Both the position numbers and the translations under genes were made by a program. A DNA stretch of 64,000 bases from DASUPK01 sp963744105 (GTDB taxonomy: Bacteria > Actinomycetota > Thermoleophilia > Solirubrobacterales > 70-9): contig CAVUSJ010000006.1 of the NCBI GenBank assembly GCA_963744105.1, positions 186,001-250,000 of the forward strand. The letters are read 5' to 3'. Below the pieces are notes generated by a model that had not been told where the DNA came from, did no database searches, and worked only from the letters and a program-made list of their open reading frames with translations. The first letter of the stretch is position 1. Each line of letters opens with the position of its first letter. This document shows positions 8,304 through 16,806 of this stretch, in pieces.

Positions 8304-8977
8304 ACCGACTTCCGGCGATTGCGGAGCTGACCGGGGCGCACCGCCTCCATGTTGCTGATGATGACGGCGACGACGCTGACCAGGTAGAGCTGTCCGAGCA
8401 GCGCCTCGGCGATCGCCATCGAGCGTCCCAGGTTCGTGGCCGCCACTAGGTCTCCGTAGCCAACGGTGGTCAGCGTCGTGTAGCTGAAGTAGAGGAAGTC
8501 GTCCCGGCCGTGCGGGCCCCCCTGGGCGAAGAACGGCGTTGTCGTGAGCTGATCCACGGTCGCGTAGGCGACCCCGAAGAGCAGTCCGATCAGGAGGTAG
8601 AGGCAGAGCACCCCGAACATCGTCTGCATGGTCACCGCGCCCGACTGCTCCAGTTGCTTGCGCAGTCCGGAGATCAATGCGGGCGGCGTGAGGATCACGT
8701 ACAGAAGCGCGACGAGCCCCTCCGAGCTGTTGCCGAACTGGCCGCTACCGAAGAGTGCGGCGGCCGTGCCGACGATCCCGACGAGCGCCGCCATGACGCT
8801 GAGCCTGACCACCCAGCGATGCGCTCGCGAGGAGATCACCGCCGCGACCAGCACCGCAGCCTGCAGAACCACCGCGACGAAGCGCCCAAGGTCTCCGTGC
8901 GGTGCGGCCAGCGTGAAGGTGACCGTCAGGAGGATGAGACATAGGACGATCCCGAAGCGGTAGTGGATCCGGTGCAC
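8300..8977 (-). CDS. Two-pore-helix potassium channel family protein
   Basis: 225 residues, mostly hydrophobic. About four N-terminal membrane helices are followed by a pore module at about 130-215: outer helix LCLYLLIGLLFGVAYATV, selectivity filter TTVGYGDL and inner helix LGQLYLVSVVAVIISNMEA. The TVGYG filter indicates K+ selectivity. No arginine-rich S4 voltage sensor or C-terminal RCK/TrkA domain is visible, so gating is unknown. GTG 8977 is the start. Confidence 0.85.
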   Translation of the reverse strand: MHRIHYRFGIVLCLILLTVTFTLAAPHGDLGRFVAVVLQAAVLVAAVISSRAHRWVVRLSVMAALVGIVGTAAALFGSGQFGNSSEGLVALLYVILTPPALISGLRKQLEQSGAVTMQTMFGVLCLYLLIGLLFGVAYATVDQLTTTPFFAQGGPHGRDDFLYFSYTTLTTVGYGDLVAATNLGRSMAIAEALLGQLYLVSVVAVIISNMEAVRPGQLRNRRKSV

Positions 8978-9010
8978 GCGGGCATGATCGTCCGCCCGGT
9001 GGACGGAGCC

Positions 9011-10075
9011 TCAGCAGGAGCGGGCGCGCGGATCCAGGCGCTTGTCGCGGGTCGCGCCCTCCAGGCGGTTGGAGCCCTGCCCGCACTTGATCCGGAAGTC
9101 GTGCGTGCCGTCCTTGGCGCGCAGGAAGTCGATTCCGCCCTTGCCCTTGAGGACGTCGTGGCCGTGGTTGCCGACGATGAGGTCGCCGTCGGGGCCGCCG
9201 GAGACGCGATCGTTCCCCCGGCCGCCGAAGAGCCGATCCGCGCCGGTCCAACCGCGCAGGAGGTCGCTCCCGTCACTCCCGACGATCACGTCGTCGCCCT
9301 CGAGGACCAGCAGCGTGTCGTTGCCGCGGTTCCCGTTGAGGACGTCGTTCCCGGGCCCGCCGATCAGAGTCTCGGAGCTCGAGTCGCCCGCGATCATGTC
9401 CGCCTGCGGCGTGCCGACCACCACCTCGATGTCGCCGTGGACCGTGTCGCGCCTGCCCGATGCGGCCTGGTCCTCGATTCCACCGTCGTTGAAGTTGCCG
9501 GAGCCCACGGTGACGTTGACGGGGGTGGTGCGGCTCGCCGGGTAGACGAGCGTGTCGGTGCTGCTGCCCCCCTCGATGTCGTCGGAGCCGTCGCCGGCCT
9601 CGATCCAGTCGCGCCCGCTGCCCCCGCGGACGGTGTCGGCGAAGGGCGAGCCGACGATCGTGTCGTTCCCCGAATCGCCGATCAGTGTCCCGTGTCCGTG
9701 GACCGAGTCGTCGCCGGGGCCGCCGTCGAGATTCCCCGTGACCGTTGAGGGGATCGTGCCCAGGTCCATCGAGATCGAGTCGGCCATCGCGTCGGTGTCG
9801 ACCGAGATCGTCTTGATTCCGGCGCCCGGACAGGTGGCGGTGTGCGCGGTGACCGCCGTGCAGGTCCCCGTGGGGGTGAGGTTCGCCCCAGAGTCCGTGA
9901 CCTCGTAGAGATTGGTGCCCCCGTCGTAGCTCACCGCCACCCTGTTGATCTCGCTGCCCGACTCCAGCACGCGCACGGTGTTGCCGCCGCTCACGGTGAC
10001 CGTGGAAGCGAGCGCCTGGGGGGCCAGCGCCAGCACGGCGACGACCCCGAGGATGCCGAACGAGACCTTCCTCAT
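9011..10075 (-). CDS. Secreted calcium-binding repeat (RTX/hemolysin-type) protein
   Basis: About 354 residues if started at 10075, which gives a good signal peptide (MRKVSFGILGVVAVLALAP, cleavage after ALA). ATG 10132 would add 19 residues before it. The body holds repeated GGxGxDxLxG-type nonapeptides, for example GGPGNDVLNGNRGNDTL, GSDGSDLLRGW and GGRGNDRVSGGPDGDL, which bind Ca2+ in a parallel beta-roll. There is no type I secretion system nearby and no catalytic domain. A surface or matrix protein exported by Sec is the simplest reading. It is divergent from the VKOR gene. Confidence 0.8.
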   Translation of the reverse strand: MRKVSFGILGVVAVLALAPQALASTVTVSGGNTVRVLESGSEINRVAVSYDGGTNLYEVTDSGANLTPTGTCTAVTAHTATCPGAGIKTISVDTDAMADSISMDLGTIPSTVTGNLDGGPGDDSVHGHGTLIGDSGNDTIVGSPFADTVRGGSGRDWIEAGDGSDDIEGGSSTDTLVYPASRTTPVNVTVGSGNFNDGGIEDQAASGRRDTVHGDIEVVVGTPQADMIAGDSSSETLIGGPGNDVLNGNRGNDTLLVLEGDDVIVGSDGSDLLRGWTGADRLFGGRGNDRVSGGPDGDLIVGNHGHDVLKGKGGIDFLRAKDGTHDFRIKCGQGSNRLEGATRDKRLDPRARSC

Positions 10076-10157
10076 CGCCCCTAGGAACACATCGAAAAGC
10101 GAGTAGATGCGCCGACCCCCTTTGGGACCCATTCACTCAGCTTCATAGCATTGGCGC

Positions 10158-10616
10158 ATGCCGACCGAACGGAATCTCCGGATCCTGGCCGCGGTGCTCG
10201 CCCTGCTCGGGATCGGCGTCGCGACATACATCGCGATCGCCGAGTTCGGCGGTGGGACGCCGAAGTGCCTCGCCGGTGGTCATGGCTGCGAGACCGTGGC
10301 GCGCAGCCACTACTCGCACCTCGCGGGCGTCAATGTTGCCGCCATCGGCATCGGTGGGTACGTGCTGCTGCTGATCTGCGCGCTCGTACCCGGTGACGCC
10401 GGCCGCTTCGGCGGGTTCCTGACCGCCCTGATCGGCTTCGGGTTCAGCGCCTATCTGACCTACCTGGAGCTGTTCGTGGTGGACGCGATCTGCCAGTGGT
10501 GCGTGGCGAGCGCTGTGTTGATGGCCCTGTCCCTGGCGGTCGCCGCGACCCGGGCCTTCGCGTACACGGGGCGGGAGCTGGCGCCGACGGGGATAGAGTC
10601 CCAGCATGGAAGGTAG
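10158..10616 (+). CDS. Vitamin K epoxide reductase (VKOR) family protein
   Basis: 152 residues with four predicted membrane helices. The active-site CxxC is CQWC at about residue 114, and the loop cysteines are in PKCLAGGHGCETV. Bacterial VKOR re-oxidises DsbA-type oxidases and passes electrons to menaquinone. Its stop overlaps the start of a membrane-anchored DsbA-like gene by eleven bases, which supports this role in exported disulfide formation. Confidence 0.88.
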   Translation: MPTERNLRILAAVLALLGIGVATYIAIAEFGGGTPKCLAGGHGCETVARSHYSHLAGVNVAAIGIGGYVLLLICALVPGDAGRFGGFLTALIGFGFSAYLTYLELFVVDAICQWCVASAVLMALSLAVAATRAFAYTGRELAPTGIESQHGR

Positions 10617-11388
10617 GCAGGACGAGCGAGAGCGCCTGCGCGAGCAGCGGCAGGCGGCGGAGTCGCAGGACGCCGCCGCGCAGCATGCCCGCAAGCGGCG
10701 CGTCCAGTACCTGACGCTGGTCGCCTTCGGGGCCGTGGCGGTGATCGTCGCGCTGATCGTGATCAGCCAGTCCGGCGGCGACGGCGGCTCGTCGAAGCCC
10801 CCGGCGAACGTCACCGGCGTCGCCCAGGTGAATGCGGAGCTCAAGGGCATCTCGCAGAGCGGCCAGGTCCTCGGTGACTCGGGGGCTCCCGTCACGGTGA
10901 TCGAGTACGGGGACCCGCAATGCTCCTCGTGCAGGTTCTTCTCGGAGCGCGTGGCGCCGGACCTCGTCTCGAGCGAGGTTCGCCCCGGAAACGTCAAGTA
11001 CGAGTTCCGGCCGTTCCTGATCATCGGACCCGACTCGAAACCGGCGATGAGGGCGGTCCTCGCGGCCGGAGAGCAGAACCGCTTCTGGCAGTACCTGCAG
11101 CTCTTCTACCTGAACCAGGGCGGCGAGAACTCGGGCTACGTCACCGACTCCTTCCTGACCAATCTCGCCAACGGCGCAGGGGTGCCCGACATCGACAAGT
11201 GGAACCGGGACCGAAACGACCCGAAGTGGGACGCGACGATCCAGCAGGGCAGCTCCCAGGCAAACTCCTTCGGCTTCACCGGGACCCCGTCGATCGTGGT
11301 CCAGGGACCCAACGGCCAGAAGGCGCTGGGCGGCAGCACGATCCCGTCCCTCCAGCAGATCCAGGCGGCGATCCAGCAGGTCAGTTAG
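10606..11388 (+). CDS. Membrane-anchored DsbA-family thiol oxidoreductase
   Basis: 260 residues: a charged cytoplasmic N-terminus rich in Arg/Glu/Gln, one transmembrane helix at about 37-58 and an external thioredoxin-like DsbA domain. The active site is CSSC in YGDPQCSSCRFF, and the cis-proline loop is FTGTPSIVV. It overlaps the VKOR gene, so VKOR is the probable re-oxidation partner. This is the usual actinobacterial oxidative folding pair for secreted proteins. Confidence 0.9.
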   Translation: MEGRQDERERLREQRQAAESQDAAAQHARKRRVQYLTLVAFGAVAVIVALIVISQSGGDGGSSKPPANVTGVAQVNAELKGISQSGQVLGDSGAPVTVIEYGDPQCSSCRFFSERVAPDLVSSEVRPGNVKYEFRPFLIIGPDSKPAMRAVLAAGEQNRFWQYLQLFYLNQGGENSGYVTDSFLTNLANGAGVPDIDKWNRDRNDPKWDATIQQGSSQANSFGFTGTPSIVVQGPNGQKALGGSTIPSLQQIQAAIQQVS

Positions 11389-11406
11389 GGCTACCGTGGG
11401 GGAGGC

Positions 11407-12144
11407 ATGGCCTCCAACCAGGGAGACAGACGCCGCCTGCTGGTGATCACGGCGGATGACTACGGATACTGGCCCTCGTACAACCAGGGCATCCTCGAGG
11501 CGATCGAGATGGGGGCGATCGACTCGGTCAGCGCGATGGTCGAGCGGGAGTACTGCGAGGCCGAGCCGCTGCTCGAGACCGGTGTGGAGATCGGCCTGCA
11601 CATCGAGTTCGAGGCGCGCTGGGGCCCGCGCAGCGGCGCCCCGGCGAGGACCTCGCTGCGGGTCCAGCTCGAGCGGTTCGGCGACATCTTCGGCCGCTGG
11701 CCGGCTTTCCTGAACGGGCATCACCACTGCCACGCGCGGCCGGAGCTGGCCACGCCGGTCTTCCAGATGGCGCAGCAGATCGACGCGCCGGTCCGCTCGG
11801 TCAACCCCGACCACCGCCAGTGGCTCCGCGAGCGCGGCATCGACACGCCCGACGTCCTGATCGGCCGCACCGAGAGCAAGCAGCCCGCCGAGCCCCAGGA
11901 GCTGAAGAACCTCTCCCCGGGGGTGACCGAGTGGGTCACGCATCCCGGGCACCCGGACATCGAATCCGGGTCGAGCTATGACAAGGCGCGCCAGGAGGAC
12001 CTGGCGCTGCTCCAGAAGGTGATGGTCCGCGCGCGCTTCGACGAGCCGATCTGGGACGGCGCGCGCAGATCCTCCATGAAGGAGGCGTTCGCCCAGATGC
12101 GCGAGGGCGCCGAGGAACCGGCGGCCGACCAGCGGGTCGACTAG
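11407..12144 (+). CDS. YdjC/ChbG-HpnK family carbohydrate deacetylase
   Basis: 245 residues. Metal-site motifs of the YdjC family are all present: TADDYGYWPSYNQGI near the N-terminus, IGLHIEFE, NGHHHCHARPEL and THPGHPD. These enzymes deacetylate N-acetylated sugars (diacetylchitobiose) or act in hopanoid tail formation (HpnK). No hopanoid or chitin genes lie nearby, so the substrate is open. It ends overlapping the WS/DGAT gene tail to tail. Confidence 0.85.
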   Translation: MASNQGDRRRLLVITADDYGYWPSYNQGILEAIEMGAIDSVSAMVEREYCEAEPLLETGVEIGLHIEFEARWGPRSGAPARTSLRVQLERFGDIFGRWPAFLNGHHHCHARPELATPVFQMAQQIDAPVRSVNPDHRQWLRERGIDTPDVLIGRTESKQPAEPQELKNLSPGVTEWVTHPGHPDIESGSSYDKARQEDLALLQKVMVRARFDEPIWDGARRSSMKEAFAQMREGAEEPAADQRVD

Positions 12145-13628
12145 CCCGCGGTCGACTCCTCGCGATCGCCGTGGCCGTTGTTGGCCGCGTCCTGAGCCTC
12201 GACCTCGGCGCGTGGCACGAACCGCCTGAAGATCCTGGGGCGGCCACCGGCGGCCTCGAGCAGCTCCGCGATCGACTCCTCGAGGTCCTTGGCGAGGTCC
12301 TCGAGGTCCGGCATCCCGTCGTAGTCGCCGATCAGCCCGAAGTTGACCTGGCCGTCGTAGCTCATGATCCCCACGCAGACACCCTGGTTCTTGGCCAGCG
12401 GGACCATCGGGAAGACCCGCTCCATGCGCCGCCCGAGCAGGTAGAGCGGGAACTGCGGCCCCGGGACGTTGGTCACCACGAGGTTGAAGAAGCGCTGCCG
12501 CGATTGCAGGCGCGCCGCCTGGCCGGCGATGGTGGGCGGAGCGAAGTCCGCGAGCTGGGTGAGGAGCGAGGCGCCCATCGCCTGCTTGGACTGCTTCAGG
12601 TCGCCCATCGAGCGGCGAACGATCTCCATCCGCCGGACCGGGTCCTCGCACCAGACCGGGAGCGGGGCCATCATCGTGGTCACCTGGTTGCCGAGGGAGC
12701 CGTGCTGGTCCTTCGTGCGCACGCTGACCGGCACCATCGCGCGCAGCTCGAGTCCCTGGGTGGGGTGGCCGCGCTTTCGCATGTAGCGGCCGAGCGCCCC
12801 GGCGACCGCCGCCAGGATCACATCGTTGACGGTGCCGCCGAGCTCGTTCTTGACCTGCTTCATGTCCGCGAGCGAGGCGCGCACCCAGGCGAAGCGCCGG
12901 TGCGGGCCGACGTCGAAGTTGATTGGGCTCTTGGGGGCGGCGATCCCGGCCCAGGCGAACGTGCCCGCCGCGACGACGGCCTCCGTCGCCTTGCGGAAGG
13001 CGCGCCGCGGCCCGCGCATGACCCGGCGAACTCCGCGAACGGCCTCGCGCGGGTCGATGGCCCGGTGGATCAGGGCGTCAGAGAGCAGTTGGGCGCGACT
13101 CGGCTCGGGCGCGGGGACCCAGCGCTCGGGTGGCCGGGGCGGGTCGAGCGGCTCCTTCTCCATGTCGAAGAGCACAGTGGTTATGTCAACTCCCGAGACG
13201 CCATCGACCATCGCGTGGTGCGTCTTGCCGACGATCGCGAAGCGGTCGCCCTTGAGCCCCTCGATCAGCCAGAGCTCCCAGAGCGGCTTCGAACGGTCGA
13301 GCTGCTGGGAGAAGATCCGCGCCGCCAGCACGCGCAGCTGCTGCTCGGAGCCGGGCTCCGGCAGGGAGGTGTGGCGCACGTGGTAGGCGAGGTTGAGGTG
13401 GGGGTCGTCGACCCAGACGGGCCGGCCCTGCCCAAAGGGGACGAAGCGCAGCTTCTGGCGGAAGCGGGGGACCAGGTGCAGGCGCGACTCGATGTGGTCG
13501 CGGAACTCGAGGTACGGGGGAGCGGGCCCCTCGAAGATCGTCGTCGAGGCGACGTGCATGTGCGTGCCATCGCGCTCCAGGTGGAGGAACGAGGAGTCGA
13601 GGCCCGTGAGCCGGTCAGTCATGTCCAT
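12141..13628 (-). CDS. Wax ester synthase/diacylglycerol acyltransferase (WS/DGAT)
   Basis: About 495 residues from ATG 13628 (MDMTDRLTGLDSSFLHLE); ATG 13622 is also possible, and the frame extends further but adds no conserved sequence. The catalytic HHxxxDG motif is HHAMVDGVSG near residue 145. NDVILAAVAGALGRYM and VTNVPGPQFPLYLLG are further family hallmarks. The enzyme esterifies acyl-CoA to diacylglycerol or fatty alcohols, making storage lipid. Single-copy here and divergent from the riboswitch-controlled gene. Confidence 0.92.
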   Translation of the reverse strand: MDMTDRLTGLDSSFLHLERDGTHMHVASTTIFEGPAPPYLEFRDHIESRLHLVPRFRQKLRFVPFGQGRPVWVDDPHLNLAYHVRHTSLPEPGSEQQLRVLAARIFSQQLDRSKPLWELWLIEGLKGDRFAIVGKTHHAMVDGVSGVDITTVLFDMEKEPLDPPRPPERWVPAPEPSRAQLLSDALIHRAIDPREAVRGVRRVMRGPRRAFRKATEAVVAAGTFAWAGIAAPKSPINFDVGPHRRFAWVRASLADMKQVKNELGGTVNDVILAAVAGALGRYMRKRGHPTQGLELRAMVPVSVRTKDQHGSLGNQVTTMMAPLPVWCEDPVRRMEIVRRSMGDLKQSKQAMGASLLTQLADFAPPTIAGQAARLQSRQRFFNLVVTNVPGPQFPLYLLGRRMERVFPMVPLAKNQGVCVGIMSYDGQVNFGLIGDYDGMPDLEDLAKDLEESIAELLEAAGGRPRIFRRFVPRAEVEAQDAANNGHGDREESTAG

Positions 13629-13710
13629 GATCGTCGCATACCAACTGTGCCGATCGTCACACAAGTACGCAAATTGCGTACCTACGCTGCAGAGTTCGAT
13701 AGTCATCAAA

Positions 13711-13855
13711 CAACTCGCCGAGTGGCCTTGACGGAAATCAGGCCAGCGGGGGACCCAAGCAGTAGGGGCGAATAGGGCGGTGTTCCGCCCTTAACGGCAC
13801 TGGCAACGGAGCCAGTGTCGCGAGCCCGTCAGCTAACCCCGTAGGCGGCAGAGAG
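13711..13855 (+). promoter_or_regulatory. c-di-AMP riboswitch (ydaO-yuaA leader)
   Basis: The leader of the secreted RlpA-like gene carries hallmark ydaO-type segments: GGGGGACCCAAG at about 13748, GGGGCGAAT at 13764, a GGGCGG/CCGCCC hairpin, the nearly invariant CCGTCAGCTAACCCCGTAGG at 13827-13845 and a closing CGCC (13716)/GGCG (13844) pairing. Actinobacterial ydaO elements typically precede wall hydrolase genes, which matches the downstream gene. High c-di-AMP usually lowers expression. Boundaries are approximate. Confidence 0.88.
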
Positions 13856-13873
13856 AGAGGCAGGTGGATTCAC

Positions 13874-14536
13874 TTGCGTCGCTTCCGTTGGAAGCGGAGG
13901 CGGGCTGCGCTAGCGCTGCTGCCCGCCCTGGCAATGATGGTCACAGCAGGCATCGCGGGCGCCTCGGTGGTCCCGACCGCCGGAACCGCGCCGGAGGCGA
14001 CCGCCTCGGGCAGCCCGGCAACCGGGATCAGCCTGAGCGGTCACCGGAACGTGATGGCGCATCACACCGTCAAGTTCCGCGGCCGCGTCACGCCGGGTGG
14101 CAGCCGAGAGGTCGTCGTTCGAGTGGGTGGGCGAAAGCTCCACACGCGCACCCAGCCGGACGGCAGCTACCGCGTGCGCTGGCATGCGGCCGGCTCCGGC
14201 ACGTACCGGGCACGCGCGATCGTCGCCAACTCGACCGAGCACTCGCACGGCATGACGGTTTACGCCTTCCGTCCGGCCGAGGCCTCGTACTACGGCCCCG
14301 GCCTGTACGGAGGCGGCCTCGCCTGCGGTGGCACGCTGAGCCCCGGGAAACTGGGCGTCGCGAACAAGACGCTCCCCTGTGGCTCGAGGGTCACGCTCCG
14401 CTATCACGGCAAGACCCTCACGGTCCCCGTGATCGACAGGGGCCCCTACGCGGGCAACCGCGAGTACGACCTGACGGCGGCCACCAAGGCCAAGCTCGGC
14501 TTCCCCTCCACGGGGACCGTGCTCACCACGCGCTAG
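13874..14536 (+). CDS. Secreted RlpA-like double-psi beta-barrel protein
   Basis: 220 residues from a TTG start with AGGTGG six bases upstream. A basic N-terminus (MRRFRWKRRRAALALLPALA) forms a signal peptide. A middle Ig-like or carbohydrate-binding-like segment (VKFRGRVTPGGSREVVVRV) is followed by the C-terminal barrel: ASYYGPGLYGGGLACGG, TLPCGSRVTLRY, VIDRGPYAGNREYDLT. The barrel aspartate in VIDRGP and the two cysteines match RlpA/3D-type septal or resuscitation proteins acting on peptidoglycan. Control by the c-di-AMP riboswitch just upstream fits a wall-remodelling role. Confidence 0.85.
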   Translation: MRRFRWKRRRAALALLPALAMMVTAGIAGASVVPTAGTAPEATASGSPATGISLSGHRNVMAHHTVKFRGRVTPGGSREVVVRVGGRKLHTRTQPDGSYRVRWHAAGSGTYRARAIVANSTEHSHGMTVYAFRPAEASYYGPGLYGGGLACGGTLSPGKLGVANKTLPCGSRVTLRYHGKTLTVPVIDRGPYAGNREYDLTAATKAKLGFPSTGTVLTTR

Positions 14537-14542
14537 TCAGCG

Positions 14543-15589
14543 TCAGACGGCCAGTTGGCCGGGCTGGTGTCGAGGCGCTTCGTCCTCCGCCAGCCCGGCC
14601 AGGCCGACTCCCACCAGCCGCACCGGCCGCTGGGGGTCGAAGCGATCGAGGAGATCCCGCGCGGTCGCGACGACCTGATCCGGATCGCAGGTGTGCGAGG
14701 GCAGCGTGCGCGAGCGCGTGTAGGTCTTGAAGGGCTGCAGGCGGATCTTCAGCGTCACAGTGCGGCCGCGGCGCTTGTTCTGGACGAGGCTCTCGCAGAC
14801 CGACCGGGCCAGCCGCGCGACCGTGTCGTGCAGCACCTGCCGGTCGGTGACGTCCTCAGGGAAGGTGGTCTCCCGGCTCTCGGACTTGCGAACACGATCC
14901 TCGTTCAGCCTGGTCGCGCCGATGCCGTTCGCCCGCGCCCGCAGGCCCCGGCCGTGCTTCGGGCCGAACATCCGCGCGAGCGAGTGCTCGTCGGTCTCGG
15001 CCAGTTGCCGGACCGACTCGACGCCCATCGCCCTCAGCCGCTCGAACGTGCGCGGGCCGACACCGGGCAGCAGAGACGCCGCCTTCTCGCCGACCGTCTC
15101 GAGCCAGTTGTCGTAATCGAGCACGAAGAACCCGTCGGGCTTGTCGAGATCCGAGGCGATCTTCGCCATCAGCTTGTTCGGCGCCAGCCCGATCGAGCAG
15201 ACGAGCCAGGTGGCCTCCTTGATCCGGCGCTTGATCTCGTGGGCGCGCGACTGCGGGACGGGGGAGCCCGAGAGGTCGACGTAGGCCTCGTCGAGGCCGA
15301 CCACCTCGACCTCGTCGCTGAACCCGCGCAGCGTCTCCATCACCTTGACCGAGCCTCGCTTGTAGAGCTGCATGTCGACGGGCAGCACCGCGAGGTCAGG
15401 GCAGCGACGGCGGGCGGTGACCAGCGGCAGGGCGGAGTGGACTCCGTACCTGCGCGCCGCGTACGAGGCCGTCGTCACCACGCCCCGCGGCCCGTCGTGC
15501 GCAACGACCACCGGCTTCCCGCGCAGCTCGGGGTGCCGCAGCATCTCGATCGAGACGTAGAAGGCATCCATGTCGACGTGGGCGATCAC
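14543..15589 (-). CDS. dinB: DNA polymerase IV (Y family)
   Basis: 348 residues from a GTG start. Y-family motifs are HVDMDAFYVSIEM with the first catalytic aspartates, VVTTASYAARRYGV, SDEVEVVGLDEAYVDLSG with the DE pair, LAPNKLMAKIASDLDKPDG and the HhH segment LLPGVGPRTFERL. It performs error-prone translesion synthesis. There is no LexA-type operator I can assert. It is convergent with the RlpA-like gene. Confidence 0.93.
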   Translation of the reverse strand: MIAHVDMDAFYVSIEMLRHPELRGKPVVVAHDGPRGVVTTASYAARRYGVHSALPLVTARRRCPDLAVLPVDMQLYKRGSVKVMETLRGFSDEVEVVGLDEAYVDLSGSPVPQSRAHEIKRRIKEATWLVCSIGLAPNKLMAKIASDLDKPDGFFVLDYDNWLETVGEKAASLLPGVGPRTFERLRAMGVESVRQLAETDEHSLARMFGPKHGRGLRARANGIGATRLNEDRVRKSESRETTFPEDVTDRQVLHDTVARLARSVCESLVQNKRRGRTVTLKIRLQPFKTYTRSRTLPSHTCDPDQVVATARDLLDRFDPQRPVRLVGVGLAGLAEDEAPRHQPGQLAV

Positions 15590-15646
15590 CTGCGGGTGGC
15601 CGAGATTACGCCCGGTCGGCGACGGAGGGCGCTATTTTGGGCTGCG

Positions 15647-15943
15647 GTGACGAACGCCGAGGCGAAGAATCTCGAGGCGATCTCGAAAGCGATCGACCAG
15701 CACAACTCGAACTGCCCGTTTCCGGCCAGCGAGGTGCGGATGAACCCGTTCGAGGCCGAGCGCCTCGGCTGGGACGAGATCCGCGGCCTGCCGATCGTCG
15801 CCGACCCCGAGCTTGGGACCGGCGCCTTCCGCATCATCTGCTCGCGCGACCAGGAGGGCGAAGGCATCGAGGAGGCCGAGGCCCTGGGGATCCCCATCGA
15901 GGTCGCCGTGCCGAGCGCCCCGATGGAGAAGCCGCCGACCTAG
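15647..15943 (+). CDS. Small hypothetical protein
   Basis: 98 residues from GTG 15647 (TNAEAKNLEAISKAIDQHNS). The frame stays open far upstream, but that part is antisense to dinB. One Cys occurs in SNCPFPASEVRMNPFEAERLG and another in FRIICSRDQEGEG. The pattern of an N-terminal helix, a proline-rich loop and beta strands looks like a compact globular protein. I do not recognise the family; no membrane segment and no nucleotide-binding motif are visible. The coding signal is good and the gene stands alone between dinB and a repeat. Confidence 0.6.
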   Translation: MTNAEAKNLEAISKAIDQHNSNCPFPASEVRMNPFEAERLGWDEIRGLPIVADPELGTGAFRIICSRDQEGEGIEEAEALGIPIEVAVPSAPMEKPPT

Positions 15944-15966
15944 CGGGCACCAGGCCGCTCCACTTC

Positions 15967-16037
15967 GGAGCGGAGGGCGAAGCCCGTAGCGACTTATGCG
16001 GCGCGGCCGCTTGTGGCCGCGATCTGATGGCGAAGCG
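15967..16037 (+). repeat. Dispersed intergenic repeat, copy 1
   Basis: About 70 bases beginning GGAGCGGAGGGCGAAGCCC and ending CTGATGGCGAAGC. The same order of blocks (GGGCGAAGCCCGTAGCGAC, GCGGCCGC, CTGATGGCGAAGC) recurs at 56289-56361 on the minus strand, where its end supplies the recX start codon. It contains a GGGC-GAA-GCCC hairpin and a CGGCCGC palindrome. Confidence 0.7.
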
Positions 16038-16045
16038 GTGTGCCG

Positions 16046-16804
16046 CTAATTCAGCGCTGCCGCCAGCCGGCGGCGATGCTCCCGTGCGAGCGGGTGATCG
16101 GTGCCCAGCTCCGTGAAGATCGCGACCATCACGCGGCGCAGCTGGTCCTTGCGGTCCTGATCCTGCTCGCTCGCCAGGACGGTCTGCAGCTGCTCCAGCG
16201 CATCCTCCGGATTGCCCTCGTCCCAGGCGGCGAACGCCCTGGGGAGCTCGTCGGCCTCAGCTCCGTTTCCGGACGACGAGAGCTGCGCGCGAGCGGCGAG
16301 CCCGTCGGCGACGAAGTCATGAGGGAAGTGCTCGAGCGTCTCGAAGGCCTGATCCGCCTCGCCTCGTTCGAGCAGGATCCGGCCGAGGCCGATCGCCGCC
16401 CGGGCGTTTCGCGGATCGAGCTCGAGCGCCTGGCGCAGGTCGTCCTCGTCGCCGGACTCGGCTAGCCGGTCGGACTCGGAGGGAACGATTTCGTTGAGGA
16501 AGGCCTCGATCCGGGCGGGCGGCACGGCGCCGATGAACTCGGAGACGACCTTGCCATCGACGAACGCCTTGACGGCGGGGATGCTGGCGATCTGGAACTC
16601 CTGGGCGATCCCGGGGTTCCGGTCGGTGTCCAGCTTGGCGAGCTCCACCTCGCCGTTCCGCTTCCGGATGGCGTCCTCGATCGCGGGTCCAAGCGTCCGG
16701 CACGGACCACACCACTCGGCCCAGAAGTCGACGACCACCGGCACCTGCTTGGAGCGCTCGATGACCTTCTGCTGGAAGTCCTGCTCTGAGACGTCGCTGA
16801 TCAC
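16046..16804 (-). CDS. Thioredoxin-TPR protein (YbbN/CnoX-like)
   Basis: 252 residues from GTG 16804, three bases after the stop of the upstream hydrolase. The N-terminal thioredoxin domain keeps the active site WAEWCGPCRTLGPAI and the cis-Pro loop IASIPAVKAF. The C-terminal half is made of helical TPR-like repeats (ALELDPRNARAAIGLGRILLERGEAD). The layout matches YbbN/CnoX co-chaperones that protect clients during oxidative stress. Unlike E. coli YbbN (SxxC), it has a full CGPC, so it could be redox active. Confidence 0.85.
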   Translation of the reverse strand: MISDVSEQDFQQKVIERSKQVPVVVDFWAEWCGPCRTLGPAIEDAIRKRNGEVELAKLDTDRNPGIAQEFQIASIPAVKAFVDGKVVSEFIGAVPPARIEAFLNEIVPSESDRLAESGDEDDLRQALELDPRNARAAIGLGRILLERGEADQAFETLEHFPHDFVADGLAARAQLSSSGNGAEADELPRAFAAWDEGNPEDALEQLQTVLASEQDQDRKDQLRRVMVAIFTELGTDHPLAREHRRRLAAALN

Positions 16805-16806
16805 AT

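Noticed and set aside
8978..9010. Terminator between the channel gene and the Ca-repeat protein
   Set aside because: GC-rich with weak pairing and no T-run.
12171..13775. 534-codon plus-strand frame opposite the WS/DGAT gene
   Set aside because: Mirror of the WS/DGAT coding frame; no recognisable domain and no ribosome site.
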